64,000 nt of DNA from Breoghania sp963678585 (GCA_963678585.2 CAXXGA010000002.1:1984001-2048000); one strand, 5' to 3'. Positions 1 through 19,470 are shown, numbered from the stretch's first letter. Program-made: numbers and translations. The notes: generated by a model from the sequence alone, not told the origin.

Positions 1-127
1 GGCCACCGGACTTCGAAAGACCCTCGGTGAGGGTCTTGACCGGCTTGCCCTTCCACAGGTCGGAGCGGTCGACGATGACCAGCTGCCGGGTGCCCGGTGA
101 AGTCGGCTTAAAGGTTTTGAGTGCCAT
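1..127 (-). CDS. rplB: 50S ribosomal protein L2, N-terminal fragment cut by the window edge
   Basis: The first 42 codons of ribosomal protein L2 are visible, beginning MALKTFKPTSPG and continuing through RQLVIVDRSDLWKG, which is the conserved L2 N-terminus. L2 is a primary 23S rRNA-binding protein near the peptidyl-transferase centre. It is the last visible gene of an S10-type operon, 15 nt downstream of rplW. The rest of the gene lies outside the window, so nothing can be said about its C-terminal RNA-binding domain. Confidence 0.97.
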   Translation of the reverse strand, partial: MALKTFKPTSPGTRQLVIVDRSDLWKGKPVKTLTEGLSKSGG

Positions 128-142
128 CTTTCCTCTCCGCCC

Positions 143-436
143 TTACAGACCGGTGGTCACGTCGATCGACTGACCCTCGACGAGGGTGACGACGGCGCGC
201 TTGAAGTCGCTCTGACGGCCTTTGATGCCCTTGAAGCGCTTCACCTTGCCCTTGCGGACAGCGGTGTTCACGCTCTTGACCTTGACGCCGAAAAGCGCCT
301 CGACCGCAGCCTTGATCTCAGGCTTCGTCGCGTTGATAGCGACGTTGAACACGACCTTGTCCTGCTCGGAAGCCATCGTGGACTTCTCGGTGATCGCGGG
401 GCTGACGATCGTGTCGTAGTGCTTGAGGTTCGTCAT
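143..436 (-). CDS. rplW: 50S ribosomal protein L23
   Basis: This 97-residue protein has the L23 signature: an N-terminal YDTIVSPAITEKS segment, then a KPEIKAAVEALFGVKV helix and the basic VRKGKVKRFKG loop. L23 sits at the exit of the peptide tunnel, where trigger factor and the signal recognition particle dock. Its ATG overlaps the rplD stop codon (ATGA), which implies translational coupling inside the S10 operon. The length is normal for bacterial L23. Confidence 0.98.
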   Translation of the reverse strand: MTNLKHYDTIVSPAITEKSTMASEQDKVVFNVAINATKPEIKAAVEALFGVKVKSVNTAVRKGKVKRFKGIKGRQSDFKRAVVTLVEGQSIDVTTGL

Positions 437-1053
437 TTGAACCGCTCCTCCAGAGCACTGACTGCCGCCTTCGTCAGAACCAGCGTCTCGCGACGGAGAA
501 TGTCGTAGACGTTGATGCCCTGCACCGGAAGCACGTCAACATTCGGGATGTTGCGGGCCGCCAAGCGGAAGTTGTTGTCGATATCGGCCCCGTCGATGAT
601 CAGAACGTTCGCGAAACCCAGCTTGCCAAGCTGCGCCTTGAGCGCCTTGGTCTTGCCGTCGGCCGACTTCACATCGTCGAGAACGACAATGTTGGAAGCC
701 TGAACCTTGGCCGAAAGCGCATGCTTCAGGCCAAGAGCGCGAACCTTCTTCGGAAGGTCGAACGAATGGTCGCGAACGACCGGACCGAATGCCCGGCCAC
801 CGCCGCGGAACTGCGGGACCTTACGGTCACCGTGCCGCGCGCCGCCGGAGCCCTTCTGACGGACAAACTTCTTGCCCGTCGCAGCGATTTCGCTGCGGCC
901 CTTGGTCTTGTGCGTACCGGCCTGGCGTTTCGCCAACTGCCAGCGCACGACGCGGTGCATAAGGTCGGCACGCGGGTCGAGACCGAAGATCTCGTCCGAC
1001 ACGTTGATCGAGCCGGCCGCGCCGCCATCAAGCGTCTTTACTGCCAGTTCCAT
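433..1053 (-). CDS. rplD: 50S ribosomal protein L4
   Basis: A 206-residue L4, recognised from the KSRSEI-like basic loop region (TKGRSEIAATGKKFVRQKG), the GGARHGDRKVPQFRGGG tract that reaches into the tunnel wall, and the C-terminal DVLPVQGINVYDILRRE. L4 binds 23S rRNA domain I. In E. coli it also represses its own operon by binding the S10 leader; no test of that is possible here. I chose the ATG at 1053, which overlaps the last base of the rplC stop. A GTG one codon upstream is the alternative. Confidence 0.97.
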   Translation of the reverse strand: MELAVKTLDGGAAGSINVSDEIFGLDPRADLMHRVVRWQLAKRQAGTHKTKGRSEIAATGKKFVRQKGSGGARHGDRKVPQFRGGGRAFGPVVRDHSFDLPKKVRALGLKHALSAKVQASNIVVLDDVKSADGKTKALKAQLGKLGFANVLIIDGADIDNNFRLAARNIPNVDVLPVQGINVYDILRRETLVLTKAAVSALEERFK

Positions 1054-1766
1054 CACTCGGCCTCCTTCTCAGCAACCGGCGCCGCCGCATCGGCAACGCG
1101 GAAGCCGCCCGGCATCGGCGCACCGTCCGGCAGGGAGCGCTTGATCGCATCCTTGACGAGGATCCAGCCGCCCTTAGAGCCCGGCACTGCGCCTTCAACC
1201 ATGATCAGGCCACGCTCCACATCGGTGCGCACGACCTTCAGGTTCTGCGTGGTCACGCGGGTATCACCCATGTGACCGGCCATCTTCTTGCCCTTGAAGA
1301 CCTTGCCGGGATCCTGGCACTGACCCGTCGAACCGTGCGAACGGTGCGAGATCGAGTTACCGTGCGAAGCGCGGCCACCACCGAAGTTGTGGCGCTTCAT
1401 GACACCGGCGAAGCCCTTACCGATCGACGTGCCAGTGACGTCGACGAACTGGCCTTCCACGAAATGGTCGGCCGTAAGTTCGGCGCCAACCTCGATCACG
1501 GCGTCCGGGGAAACCCGGAACTCGGCGAGTTTGCGCTTGGGCTCGACTTTGGCGACAGCAAAGTGTCCCCGCATCGGGCGCGGCGTATTTTTTACTTTGG
1601 CAAGACCTGCGCCGAGCTGCAGCGCGGTATAGCCATTCTTTTCAGCCGTCCGGTGGGCAACGACCTGGCAGTTCTCAAGCTTGAGAACCGTCACCGGCAC
1701 GTTAACCCCTGCATCAGAATAGATGCGGGTCATGCCCACCTTCTGAGCGATCACTCCAGAACGCAT
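1053..1766 (-). CDS. rplC: 50S ribosomal protein L3
   Basis: A 237-residue L3 starting MRSGVIAQKVGMTRIY. It carries the GKGFAGVMKRHNFGGGRASHG segment that in other bacteria contains the glutamine methylated by PrmB and that approaches the peptidyl-transferase centre. The C-terminal extension rich in Ala and Glu makes it longer than E. coli L3 (209), which is usual for alphaproteobacteria. Its stop overlaps the rplD start, and rpsJ lies 25 nt upstream. Confidence 0.97.
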   Translation of the reverse strand: MRSGVIAQKVGMTRIYSDAGVNVPVTVLKLENCQVVAHRTAEKNGYTALQLGAGLAKVKNTPRPMRGHFAVAKVEPKRKLAEFRVSPDAVIEVGAELTADHFVEGQFVDVTGTSIGKGFAGVMKRHNFGGGRASHGNSISHRSHGSTGQCQDPGKVFKGKKMAGHMGDTRVTTQNLKVVRTDVERGLIMVEGAVPGSKGGWILVKDAIKRSLPDGAPMPGGFRVADAAAPVAEKEAE

Positions 1767-1791
1767 CAGCGTGTTCCTCGGTTGGTCCGCC

Positions 1792-2100
1792 TTAGAGCTT
1801 GATTTCGACGTCGACGCCTGCAGCGAGGTCGAGCTTCATCAAGGCGTCGACAGTCTGCGGGGTCGGATCGACGATATCGAGCAGACGCTTGTGCGTACGC
1901 ATTTCGAACTGCTCGCGGCTCTTCTTGTCGATGTGAGGGCCGCGCAACACGGTGTACTTTTCGATCCGTGTCGGCAGAGGCACCGGTCCGCGCACCTGGG
2001 CACCCGTCCGCTTCGCCGTATTGACGATTTCGCGGGTCGAGGCATCCAGGATGCGGTGATCAAACGCCTTCAGGCGGATCCGGATATTTTGACCGTTCAT
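1792..2100 (-). CDS. rpsJ: 30S ribosomal protein S10 (NusE)
   Basis: This 102-residue protein begins MNGQNIRIRLKAFDHRILD, the hallmark of S10. It has the exposed loop containing TGAQVRGPVPLPTRIEKYTVLRG in two pieces and the C-terminal LMKLDLAAGVDVEIKL. S10 assembles into the 30S head and, as NusE, joins NusB and NusG in antitermination. The upstream in-frame extension to 2130 has no conserved sequence, so the ATG at 2100 is preferred. It lies 125 nt downstream of tuf and heads the S10 gene block. Confidence 0.97.
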   Translation of the reverse strand: MNGQNIRIRLKAFDHRILDASTREIVNTAKRTGAQVRGPVPLPTRIEKYTVLRGPHIDKKSREQFEMRTHKRLLDIVDPTPQTVDALMKLDLAAGVDVEIKL

Positions 2101-2225
2101 TGCTCTGGTCCTTACGAGCCGGTGCCGCAACTGCGACGACCGCTCCTGACTTCTTCAACGTTGGAGGCGACTTGCGTCGCCCCCGTGGGATGCCGTTTAG
2201 CGGCATCCCGACTTATCCGGGTCGC

Positions 2226-3416
<1,191 letters not shown>

Positions 3417-3462
3417 CGGATTTCTCCGCTCTCTCGATGTTTGCTGTCAGGCTGGTCGGTTA

Positions 3463-5538
<2,076 letters not shown>

Positions 5539-5560
5539 GGCGTCAGACCCTCAGGTTTGC

Positions 5561-6031
5561 TTACCAGCGGTAATGCGAGAACGCGCGGTTGGCTTCGGCC
5601 ATGCGATGCGTGTCTTCACGCTTCTTCACAGCCGTACCGCGGTTATTAGCGGCGTCGAGCAGCTCGCCAGAGAGCCGGTCGACCATGGTCTTTTCGTTGC
5701 GACCGCGCGAGGCGGCAATCAGCCAACGAATGGCAAGCGCCTGACGACGCTCGTTGCGGACCTCGACGGGGACCTGGTAGGTCGCACCGCCGACGCGGCG
5801 GGAGCGAACCTCAACGGTCGGCATCACGTTCGTGAGCGCCTCATGGAACACCGAGATCGGGTCCTGCTTTGCGCGGCTCTCGATAACGTCGAACGCACCG
5901 TAGACGATACGCTCGGCTGCCGACTTCTTACCGTCGAGCATCACGTAGTTCATGAACTTCGTAACGACGACATCCCCGAACTTCGGGTCCGGATTGATCT
6001 CTCGCTTTTCAGCGCGATGACGGCGGGACAT
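5561..6031 (-). CDS. rpsG: 30S ribosomal protein S7
   Basis: A 156-residue S7 beginning MSRRHRAEKREINPDPKFG, with the conserved VEVRSRRVGGATYQVPVEV and ALAIRWLI blocks and the C-terminal EDTHRMAEANRAFSHYRW. S7 nucleates assembly of the 30S head and contacts the E-site tRNA. In E. coli it is also the translational repressor of the str operon. The gene starts 33 nt downstream of rpsL and precedes fusA. Confidence 0.98.
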   Translation of the reverse strand: MSRRHRAEKREINPDPKFGDVVVTKFMNYVMLDGKKSAAERIVYGAFDVIESRAKQDPISVFHEALTNVMPTVEVRSRRVGGATYQVPVEVRNERRQALAIRWLIAASRGRNEKTMVDRLSGELLDAANNRGTAVKKREDTHRMAEANRAFSHYRW

Positions 6032-6064
6032 CTTTTGATCCTCGGCCTTTGAACACGAATTCTA

Positions 6065-6436
6065 TTATTTCGGACGCTTGGCGCCGTACTTCGAACGACG
6101 CTGCTTGCGATCCTTGACGCCCTGGGTGTCCAACACACCACGCAGGATGTGGTAGCGCACGCCAGGCAAATCCTTGACGCGGCCGCCGCGGATCATCACC
6201 ACGGAGTGTTCCTGCAGGTTGTGGCCTTCACCAGGAATGTAGCCGATGACCTCGAAGCCGTTCGTCAGACGCACCTTGGCGACCTTACGCAGAGCCGAGT
6301 TCGGCTTCTTCGGCGTCGTGGTGTACACGCGCGTGCACACACCGCGCTTCTGCGGGCAGGCCTCCATGGCCGGCACCTTGTTCCGCTTCGGCGGGTCCTT
6401 CCGCGGCTTGCGGATCAACTGGTTGATGGTCGGCAT
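6065..6436 (-). CDS. rpsL: 30S ribosomal protein S12
   Basis: A 123-residue S12, starting MPTINQLIRKPRK and ending SKYGAKRPK. S12 lies at the decoding centre. The streptomycin-determining positions appear wild type: the lysine in TTPKKPNSALRK and the lysine in GGRVKDLPGVRYH are both present, so no sequence-based resistance is indicated. It is the first gene of the str group, with about 630 nt between it and the next minus-strand gene (doxX-like). A promoter is expected there, but I could not assign a convincing one. Confidence 0.98.
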   Translation of the reverse strand: MPTINQLIRKPRKDPPKRNKVPAMEACPQKRGVCTRVYTTTPKKPNSALRKVAKVRLTNGFEVIGYIPGEGHNLQEHSVVMIRGGRVKDLPGVRYHILRGVLDTQGVKDRKQRRSKYGAKRPK

Positions 6437-6989
6437 ATTAGCGCTTCACCTTATCCATCTGCTGCATGCCCGTGCATGCGCGGAATCGCGCCGCTTTCGC
6501 ACCAAACTACTGGCGCGAAAAGGGCGCTGCGAAATACAGAGGACCACGAGGCTATCCCCGCGATCGTGTGCTCGACGATTTATCGCCTAATTTGAACCCG
6601 GGCAGCGTTTAAGCCGTTTGGTCCAGAGCATGTCGCTCCGAATGCAAGATAAGCTTACCGCCTGCCTTGGGAGTGCGCGGAACCTACTCACACACTGGCT
6701 CCGCGTCAAGGCCCTGTCCGATAAATCTTCAGCCTTTCTGCGGCGCGCAGGATCCCTGACAGGAGTCGGGCGAAAGCAACGGCTGAGCGCAATGTTGCGA
6801 ACGCTGGATAGGCGCCGACGAAAGGATATTACCGCGCCCGTGTGGCGCGGCGGCAGCTACATTGCACCGCCTGATGTTCCCGTCATTGAGATTCTTCATA
6901 AATGGTGAATCGTTCCGCCGGAAAATGGCGGTCGGGAGACATTTGCGCAGGATTCGCTCTGCAAGCGCGACCTGCTGATTCCGGAATCG
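6437..6989. other. Long non-coding gap upstream of rpsL
   Basis: About 550 nt with no convincing gene. It should contain the minus-strand promoter and leader of the rpsL-rpsG-fusA-tuf operon. A small palindrome of GCATGC-CCGT-GCATGC type lies near 6463-6478, close to the rpsL start. A 96-codon plus-strand reading frame (6618-6908) has no ribosome-binding site and biased composition, and I reject it as a gene. Confidence 0.5.
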
Positions 6990-7019
6990 AAAAAGGGGCC
7001 GCGCGATGCGCAGCCCCCT
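6990..7019 (-). terminator. Rho-independent terminator after the DoxX gene
   Basis: On the minus strand a 9-bp stem GGGGCTGCG with a CATCG loop and its complement (6995-7017) is followed directly by TTTTT. It lies 46 nt past the stop of the DoxX-type gene and would isolate that gene from the str operon. Confidence 0.85.
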
Positions 7020-7062
7020 ATATCCTGTGTGGGATCATCCGCCACCTGGGCGGGATCGCCGA

Positions 7063-7479
7063 CTATGCCGCAGCTGACCGCCGGTTCCCGCCGATCAACG
7101 CATCCAGAGACCACGCGCCCGGCCCATTGGCCACGATGAACAGGAAGCCGCCTGCCATGGCGAGGTTCTTCATGAAGCTGATCATCTGCCCCTGGTCAGC
7201 GGGGTTGTAGTGAAACAACACCGCGCTGACGATTGAGAAGCCTGCCAGAAGGAACGCTGCAATCCGGGTCTGAAAACCGACGGCAACGAGCAGGCCGCCG
7301 CCAAGCTCGGTCGCGATCACAAGCGGAAGCAGCGCACCGGGAATGCCCTGCGATTCCATGTAGGCGGCGGTACCGGCATAACCGGCGATCTTGCCCCAAC
7401 CGGCAACGACGAAGATGTAGGCGATCAGCAGTCGCCCGGCGAGTTGGATCTGTGTCGAGAACTTGTCGAAGATGTCCAT
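7063..7479 (-). CDS. DoxX family membrane protein
   Basis: A 138-residue, very hydrophobic protein with about four membrane segments (roughly 14-32, 48-66, 70-90, 104-122). The DoxX features are the LIAYIFVVAGWGKI start, the conserved ATELGGGLLVAVGFQTR segment and FMKNLAMAGGFLFI. DoxX-type proteins are inner-membrane proteins linked to redox or thiosulfate/quinone chemistry, and the exact role here is unknown. A strong AGGAG site precedes the ATG. It is monocistronic, with its own terminator downstream and an inverted repeat 120-160 nt upstream that may be an operator. It lies between rpoC and rpsL, which is unusual for this gene neighbourhood. Confidence 0.85.
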   Translation of the reverse strand: MDIFDKFSTQIQLAGRLLIAYIFVVAGWGKIAGYAGTAAYMESQGIPGALLPLVIATELGGGLLVAVGFQTRIAAFLLAGFSIVSAVLFHYNPADQGQMISFMKNLAMAGGFLFIVANGPGAWSLDALIGGNRRSAAA

Positions 7480-7602
7480 CGTGTAGCTCCTGCTATCGGG
7501 ATCGGCATTCGAACCGGCCCTGCGGTTCGTGTTGCCCGAAAGCTAAGCGTTCCCCCCGGGAAGCAGAAGCCACGTAAGATCGGACACATCGTTCATTGGG
7601 CG

Positions 7603-7635
7603 TGAACAATTCGGCGTTTTATTCCCAATTGTTCA
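7603..7635. promoter_or_regulatory. Inverted repeat, possible operator upstream of the DoxX gene
   Basis: The sequence reads TGAACAATT, 15 nt, AATTGTTCA: two perfect 9-nt arms at 7603-7611 and 7627-7635. It lies between the DoxX-type gene and the 98-residue unknown, in their common minus-strand direction. The spacing fits a dimeric regulator such as a LysR or MarR type better than a terminator, since there is no U-run. No regulator gene is adjacent. Confidence 0.5.
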
Positions 7636-7665
7636 TATTGACGAGACGGCGTGCCGAAAGCCCGG

Positions 7666-7962
7666 TCAGTCGCGGAACGTGATCACTGCGACATTGCCAT
7701 CGAGCGCATCCTGATAGGCTTCTTCAAATGCCGGATCGTCCGGCTCTCCGTCGAGCGTGCCTATCTGGTCGAGTTCGGCCTCCGCATAGCCCTCCCCCGC
7801 CAGCGCTTCGAGCGCACGGCGCACGGCGCTGTCATCGTCTGCCGCCGACAGCACGATGTTCACGGTGATGGCCTCGTCCGGCCCGCCCTCTTCTTCTTCC
7901 CACACGCGGCCCACGATCACGAAGACCATCGGCTCGTCGCCATTCAGCTTGTTGAGTTCCAT
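7666..7962 (-). CDS. Conserved hypothetical acidic protein
   Basis: A 98-residue acidic protein of unknown function. The start at 7962 is chosen because GGAGAGGCGAA precedes ATG there; the longer frame upstream is arginine-rich read-through. The visible pattern alternates short strands and helices (MVFVIVGRVWEEEE, TVNIVLSA, AVRRALEALAGEG, NVAVITFRD), compatible with a small alpha/beta fold. It has no signal peptide, cysteine or membrane segment. It follows rpoC's terminator by about 120 nt in the same direction, so it is probably expressed separately. I do not recognise the family. Confidence 0.7.
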   Translation of the reverse strand: MELNKLNGDEPMVFVIVGRVWEEEEGGPDEAITVNIVLSAADDDSAVRRALEALAGEGYAEAELDQIGTLDGEPDDPAFEEAYQDALDGNVAVITFRD

Positions 7963-8080
7963 TTCGCCTCTCCTGCGATTGGGGGCATGATGCCCGTCCC
8001 TCCGGCGCAACGCAAAGGCCAAATCGGGACGGCGAGCGGACCACGCGCCGCTTTTGCCCGAACATGCCATCCCTCGCCAG

Positions 8081-8112
8081 AAGAAAGAAAGGCCGCCCGA
8101 AGGCGGCCTTTC
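8081..8112 (-). terminator. Rho-independent terminator of the rpoBC operon
   Basis: On the minus strand an 11-bp perfect stem (GAAAGGCCGCC, arms 8102-8112 and 8087-8097) with a TTCG tetraloop is followed by TTTCTT. It begins about 25 nt after the rpoC stop and closes the secE-to-rpoC transcription block. Confidence 0.92.
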
Positions 8113-8136
8113 TCAAGTCTCGATAGGTTGGCCGAT

Positions 8137-12342
<4,206 letters not shown>

Positions 12343-12496
12343 AGGTTATCTCCTTCAATGCTCGGGCGGGATGGCGCGCCGCTTCGCGCATCTGCCGTCC
12401 CGGCACTCAAACAGGATTTGCTCGCGGTCGGTCGCTGGACAGCGGGCCTGACGTTACGGGCGAAACTATGACGTTCCGCCCTGGAAGCGCGGCGGA

Positions 12497-16636
<4,140 letters not shown>

Positions 16637-16832
16637 TGTCGCTCCTCGTATCGCCTCAAGCACCCTCGCGCGCCGGGAGTGCTCTTGCTTTAAGTTTCTC
16701 GATCCCCGGGCCTGCGGACGGTTTCCACAGACACCGTGATCCTGTTGACGGCTAGCCGGATCGCCGGCACTTCACTTGGCCCGACGGCACGCTGGACATA
16801 TAATCCAAGTAACGAGCCGCGATCTGGGTAGC

Positions 16833-16983
16833 CGTCCCTACTGGGACGTTCGCCCCGGTAACGGGAAGATCCCGCCGGGGCCTGAACTCGACTGGCGGAT
16901 ACCGCACGCCCGACCCTTGATTTCGACAGGTCGGCAACTCATCAGCGGCATCCTGAGTAGCGGTCCCGGGCGTACCCGGGACC
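16833..16983 (-). promoter_or_regulatory. Structured leader between rplL and rpoB
   Basis: The 369 nt between rplL and rpoB contain no gene but hold strong hairpins. One has a 9-bp stem GGTCCCGGG with a 4-nt loop at 16962-16983. Another has a 6-bp stem CGTCCC with a 4-nt loop at 16833-16848. Neither is followed by a U-run on the minus strand, so a terminator is unlikely. In E. coli this gap contains an attenuator and RNase III site that set the L12:beta ratio. A similar role is inference. Confidence 0.5.
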
Positions 16984-17005
16984 ACGGATTCTCGTAAGGA
17001 CGACC

Positions 17006-17380
17006 TTACTTCAGCTCGACGGTCGCGCCGGCTTCTTCGAGCTTCTTCTTCAGCTCTTCGGCTTCGTCCTTCGAAGCGCCTTCCTTGACGGTCTTCGGCG
17101 CGCCCTCGACCAGGTCCTTGGCTTCCTTCAGGCCAAGACCGGTGATGGCACGGACTTCCTTGATGACGTTGATCTTCTTGTCGCCGGCGGAAGCCAGGAC
17201 AACGTCGAACTCGGTCTTCTCTTCGGCAGCGGCAGCTTCGCCACCGGCGGCAGCGGCGGCAACGGCCACCGGAGCAGCGGCGGAAACGCCCCACTTCTCT
17301 TCGAGCATCTTGGAAAGCTCGGCGGCTTCCATGACAGTCAGGGTGGACAGCTCTTCAACGATCTTCTCGAGATCAGCCAT
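17006..17380 (-). CDS. rplL: 50S ribosomal protein L7/L12
   Basis: A 124-residue stalk protein. The N-terminal dimerisation helices (MADLEKIVEELSTLTVMEA), an Ala/Gly/Pro-rich flexible hinge at about 35-52, and the C-terminal factor-binding domain with KINVIKEVRAITGLGLKEAK are in the correct order. L7/L12 recruits and activates translational GTPases such as EF-Tu and EF-G, both encoded nearby. It is 61 nt downstream of rplJ, and the two would be translated from one mRNA. Confidence 0.99.
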   Translation of the reverse strand: MADLEKIVEELSTLTVMEAAELSKMLEEKWGVSAAAPVAVAAAAAGGEAAAAEEKTEFDVVLASAGDKKINVIKEVRAITGLGLKEAKDLVEGAPKTVKEGASKDEAEELKKKLEEAGATVELK

Positions 17381-17441
17381 TTCAATTCACCTTCGTATTC
17401 GAACCGTATTGGTTTCAGTGTGTTTGCAGCAGTCGCGTGCC

Positions 17442-17960
17442 TTACGCGGCTTCGTCCTTCTTGGCGTACGCCCCAATGACGCGGGCAACCTGCCCGGCGG
17501 GTGCGCTGAGAACCTGCGCGATGCGCGTCGCCGGCGTGCTGATCATGCCGACAAGCTTCGCGCGCAGTTCATCGAGCGACGGCATCGAGGCCAGAGCCTT
17601 GACACCTTCCGCATCGAGGTTGGTGGAGCCGAGCGCGCCACCCAGGACAACGAGCTTCTCGTTGCCCTTGACGAAATCCATCACTGCCTTCGGGGCCGCG
17701 ACCGGGTCTGCCGAATAGGCAATGACGGTCGGACCCTGGAACAGGCCATTGATGTGCTCGACTTCCGTGCCTTGAAGGGCAAGCTTTGCAAGACGGTTCT
17801 TCGCGACCTTGACGGACCCGCCGGCTTCACGAACCTTCGCACGCAGCGAAGTCATGTCCGCGACCGAGAGACCCGCATAGTGGGCCACGACGACAACGCC
17901 CGCGTCCGAAAACACGGTGTTGAGCGCCGATACGGCTTCGCGCTTTTCCGCTCTATCCAC
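17442..17960 (-). CDS. rplJ: 50S ribosomal protein L10
   Basis: A 172-residue L10 beginning MDRAEKREAVSALN, with the rRNA-binding N-terminal domain (VAHYAGLSVADMTSLR, VKVAKNRLAKLAL) and the C-terminal helix that anchors L7/L12 dimers. L10 forms the base of the ribosomal stalk. In other bacteria the L10-L12 complex represses translation by binding the rplJ leader, and here the gene is preceded by a 378-nt leader with clear stem-loops. Confidence 0.98.
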   Translation of the reverse strand: MDRAEKREAVSALNTVFSDAGVVVVAHYAGLSVADMTSLRAKVREAGGSVKVAKNRLAKLALQGTEVEHINGLFQGPTVIAYSADPVAAPKAVMDFVKGNEKLVVLGGALGSTNLDAEGVKALASMPSLDELRAKLVGMISTPATRIAQVLSAPAGQVARVIGAYAKKDEAA

Positions 17961-18338
17961 TTGCCTTCTCCACTTGGCGAACGACAGCGTGCCGTCCGCC
18001 GGTTGGCTTTGCCGCTCCGATGAATAGCCCCATCGAAACGACGCTCAGGGTTCCTGCCCCCTCACGCACGCCTTTCAGGGGCGCGGCAAGGCCTACGGTT
18101 CGAACCGGGGACCGCGAACGGTCGAAATCGGTTCTAACCCGTCTATGCAGGCCCATCTGGCTTAAACCCGGCTCCGAGGAGCCCGATACCTGCAGTCTCG
18201 GACAGGACCGGCAAACCCGAAGGCCCGAAGACCTCCCGATAGCCGGATCCCGCCGGGCGAACCCGGCGGGAATTCTCGCCACCCTCACGGGGTGGAATTC
18301 AGCAGCGGCGCAAAATGCACCGCCATATCAATCGTCAA
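17961..18338 (-). promoter_or_regulatory. rplJ leader with stem-loops
   Basis: A 378-nt gap between rplA and rplJ without a supported gene. It has a 10-bp perfect stem with a 4-nt loop (arms TCCCGCCGGG, 18248-18271). Next to it is a second hairpin, 18270-18300, pairing GAATTC and CCACC with GGTGG and AATTC. In the minus-strand transcript these come early in the rplJ leader. The position matches the known L10 autoregulatory leader, but I cannot identify the kink-turn that binds L10. Confidence 0.55.
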
Positions 18339-19037
18339 TCAGGCGCCGGTGACGCTCGAAAGCTCGACCTTGATGCCCGGGCCCATGGTCGAGGTCAGCG
18401 CCACGCGCTTCAGGTAGTTACCCTTCGCGCCCGACGGCTTGGCCTTGATCACCGCATCGGTGAAGGCCTTGACGTTCTCCACCAGCTTGGCTTCGTCGAA
18501 GGACACCTTGCCGATACCGGCGTGGATGATGCCCGCCTTCTCGACGCGGAACTGGACGGCACCGCCCTTGGCGTCGTTGACGGCAGCCTTCACGTCCGGG
18601 GTCACCGTGCCGACCTTCGGGTTCGGCATCAGGCCGCGCGGGCCGAGGACCTTACCGAGGCGACCGACGAGCGGCATCATGTCCGGGGTCGCGATGCAAC
18701 GATCGAAATCGATCGTGCCGGACTGGACCTGCTCGACCAGCTCTTCCGCACCGACGAGGTCGGCACCGGCGGCCTTGGCCTCTTCCGCCTTGTCGCCGCG
18801 TGCGAACACGGCCACGCGGACGGACTTGCCCGTGCCGTTCGGCAGGACGCACACACCACGGACCATCTGGTCGGCGTGACGCGGGTCGACACCCAGGTTC
18901 AGGGCGATTTCGACGGTCTCGTCGAACTTCGCGGTGGCCCGCTCCTTGAGGAGCTTCAGAGCCTCGTCGAGGCCGTAGAGCTTGTCGCGGTCGATGCCAT
19001 CACGGCTGGCGGCTACACGCTTTCCGATCTTCGCCAT
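18339..19037 (-). CDS. rplA: 50S ribosomal protein L1
   Basis: A 232-residue L1 starting MAKIGKRVAASRDG, 4 nt downstream of the rplK stop. The signature RGLMPNPKVGTVTPDVKAAV and the N/C-terminal split domain order are intact. L1 binds 23S rRNA helices 76-78 at the E-site stalk and, in E. coli, represses the rplK-rplA mRNA. Five further in-frame codons upstream (from 19052) overlap rplK and are not conserved, so the later ATG is used. Confidence 0.98.
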   Translation of the reverse strand: MAKIGKRVAASRDGIDRDKLYGLDEALKLLKERATAKFDETVEIALNLGVDPRHADQMVRGVCVLPNGTGKSVRVAVFARGDKAEEAKAAGADLVGAEELVEQVQSGTIDFDRCIATPDMMPLVGRLGKVLGPRGLMPNPKVGTVTPDVKAAVNDAKGGAVQFRVEKAGIIHAGIGKVSFDEAKLVENVKAFTDAVIKAKPSGAKGNYLKRVALTSTMGPGIKVELSSVTGA

Positions 19038-19041
19038 GGTC

Positions 19042-19470
19042 TTACTCCGCAACCTCGAGGCCCATCGAACGGGCAGAACCTTCGACCATCCGCATGGCGG
19101 CGTCGATATCGACGGCGTTCAGGTCCTTCATCTTGCCTTCGGCAATCTCACGAACCTGGTCGCGGGTGACGGAACCGACCGTGCCGCGGCCCGGAGTCTG
19201 CGACCCCTTCGGCAGCTTGGCGGCCTTCTTCAGAAAGAAGGAAACCGGCGGCGTCTTCACTTCGAACGTGAAGGACTTGTCCGTGAAGAACGTGATCACG
19301 GTCGGGCACGGAGCGCCCTTTTCCATGTCCTGCGTCTGCGCGTTGAACGCCTTGCAGAATTCCATGATGTTCAGACCGCGCTGACCCAGCGCAGGACCGA
19401 TCGGGGGAGACGGCGTTGCCGACCCCGCAGGCACCTGAAGCTTCAGGGTACCTTGAATTTTCTTCGCCAT
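19042..19470 (-). CDS. rplK: 50S ribosomal protein L11
   Basis: A 142-residue L11 beginning MAKKIQGTLKLQVPAG. The proline-rich SATPSPPIGPALGQRG loop that contacts thiostrepton-type ligands and release factors is intact. The C-terminal rRNA-binding domain with GTVGSVTRDQVREIAEGKMKD is also present. L11 forms the GTPase-associated centre with the L10/L12 stalk and is needed for RelA activation during amino-acid starvation. It follows nusG by about 120 nt. Confidence 0.98.
   Translation of the reverse strand: MAKKIQGTLKLQVPAGSATPSPPIGPALGQRGLNIMEFCKAFNAQTQDMEKGAPCPTVITFFTDKSFTFEVKTPPVSFFLKKAAKLPKGSQTPGRGTVGSVTRDQVREIAEGKMKDLNAVDIDAAMRMVEGSARSMGLEVAE

Noticed and set aside
6618..6908. 96-codon plus-strand frame upstream of rpsL
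   Set aside because: It has no ribosome-binding site, an arginine-rich composition and no recognisable domain, and it covers the probable str promoter region.
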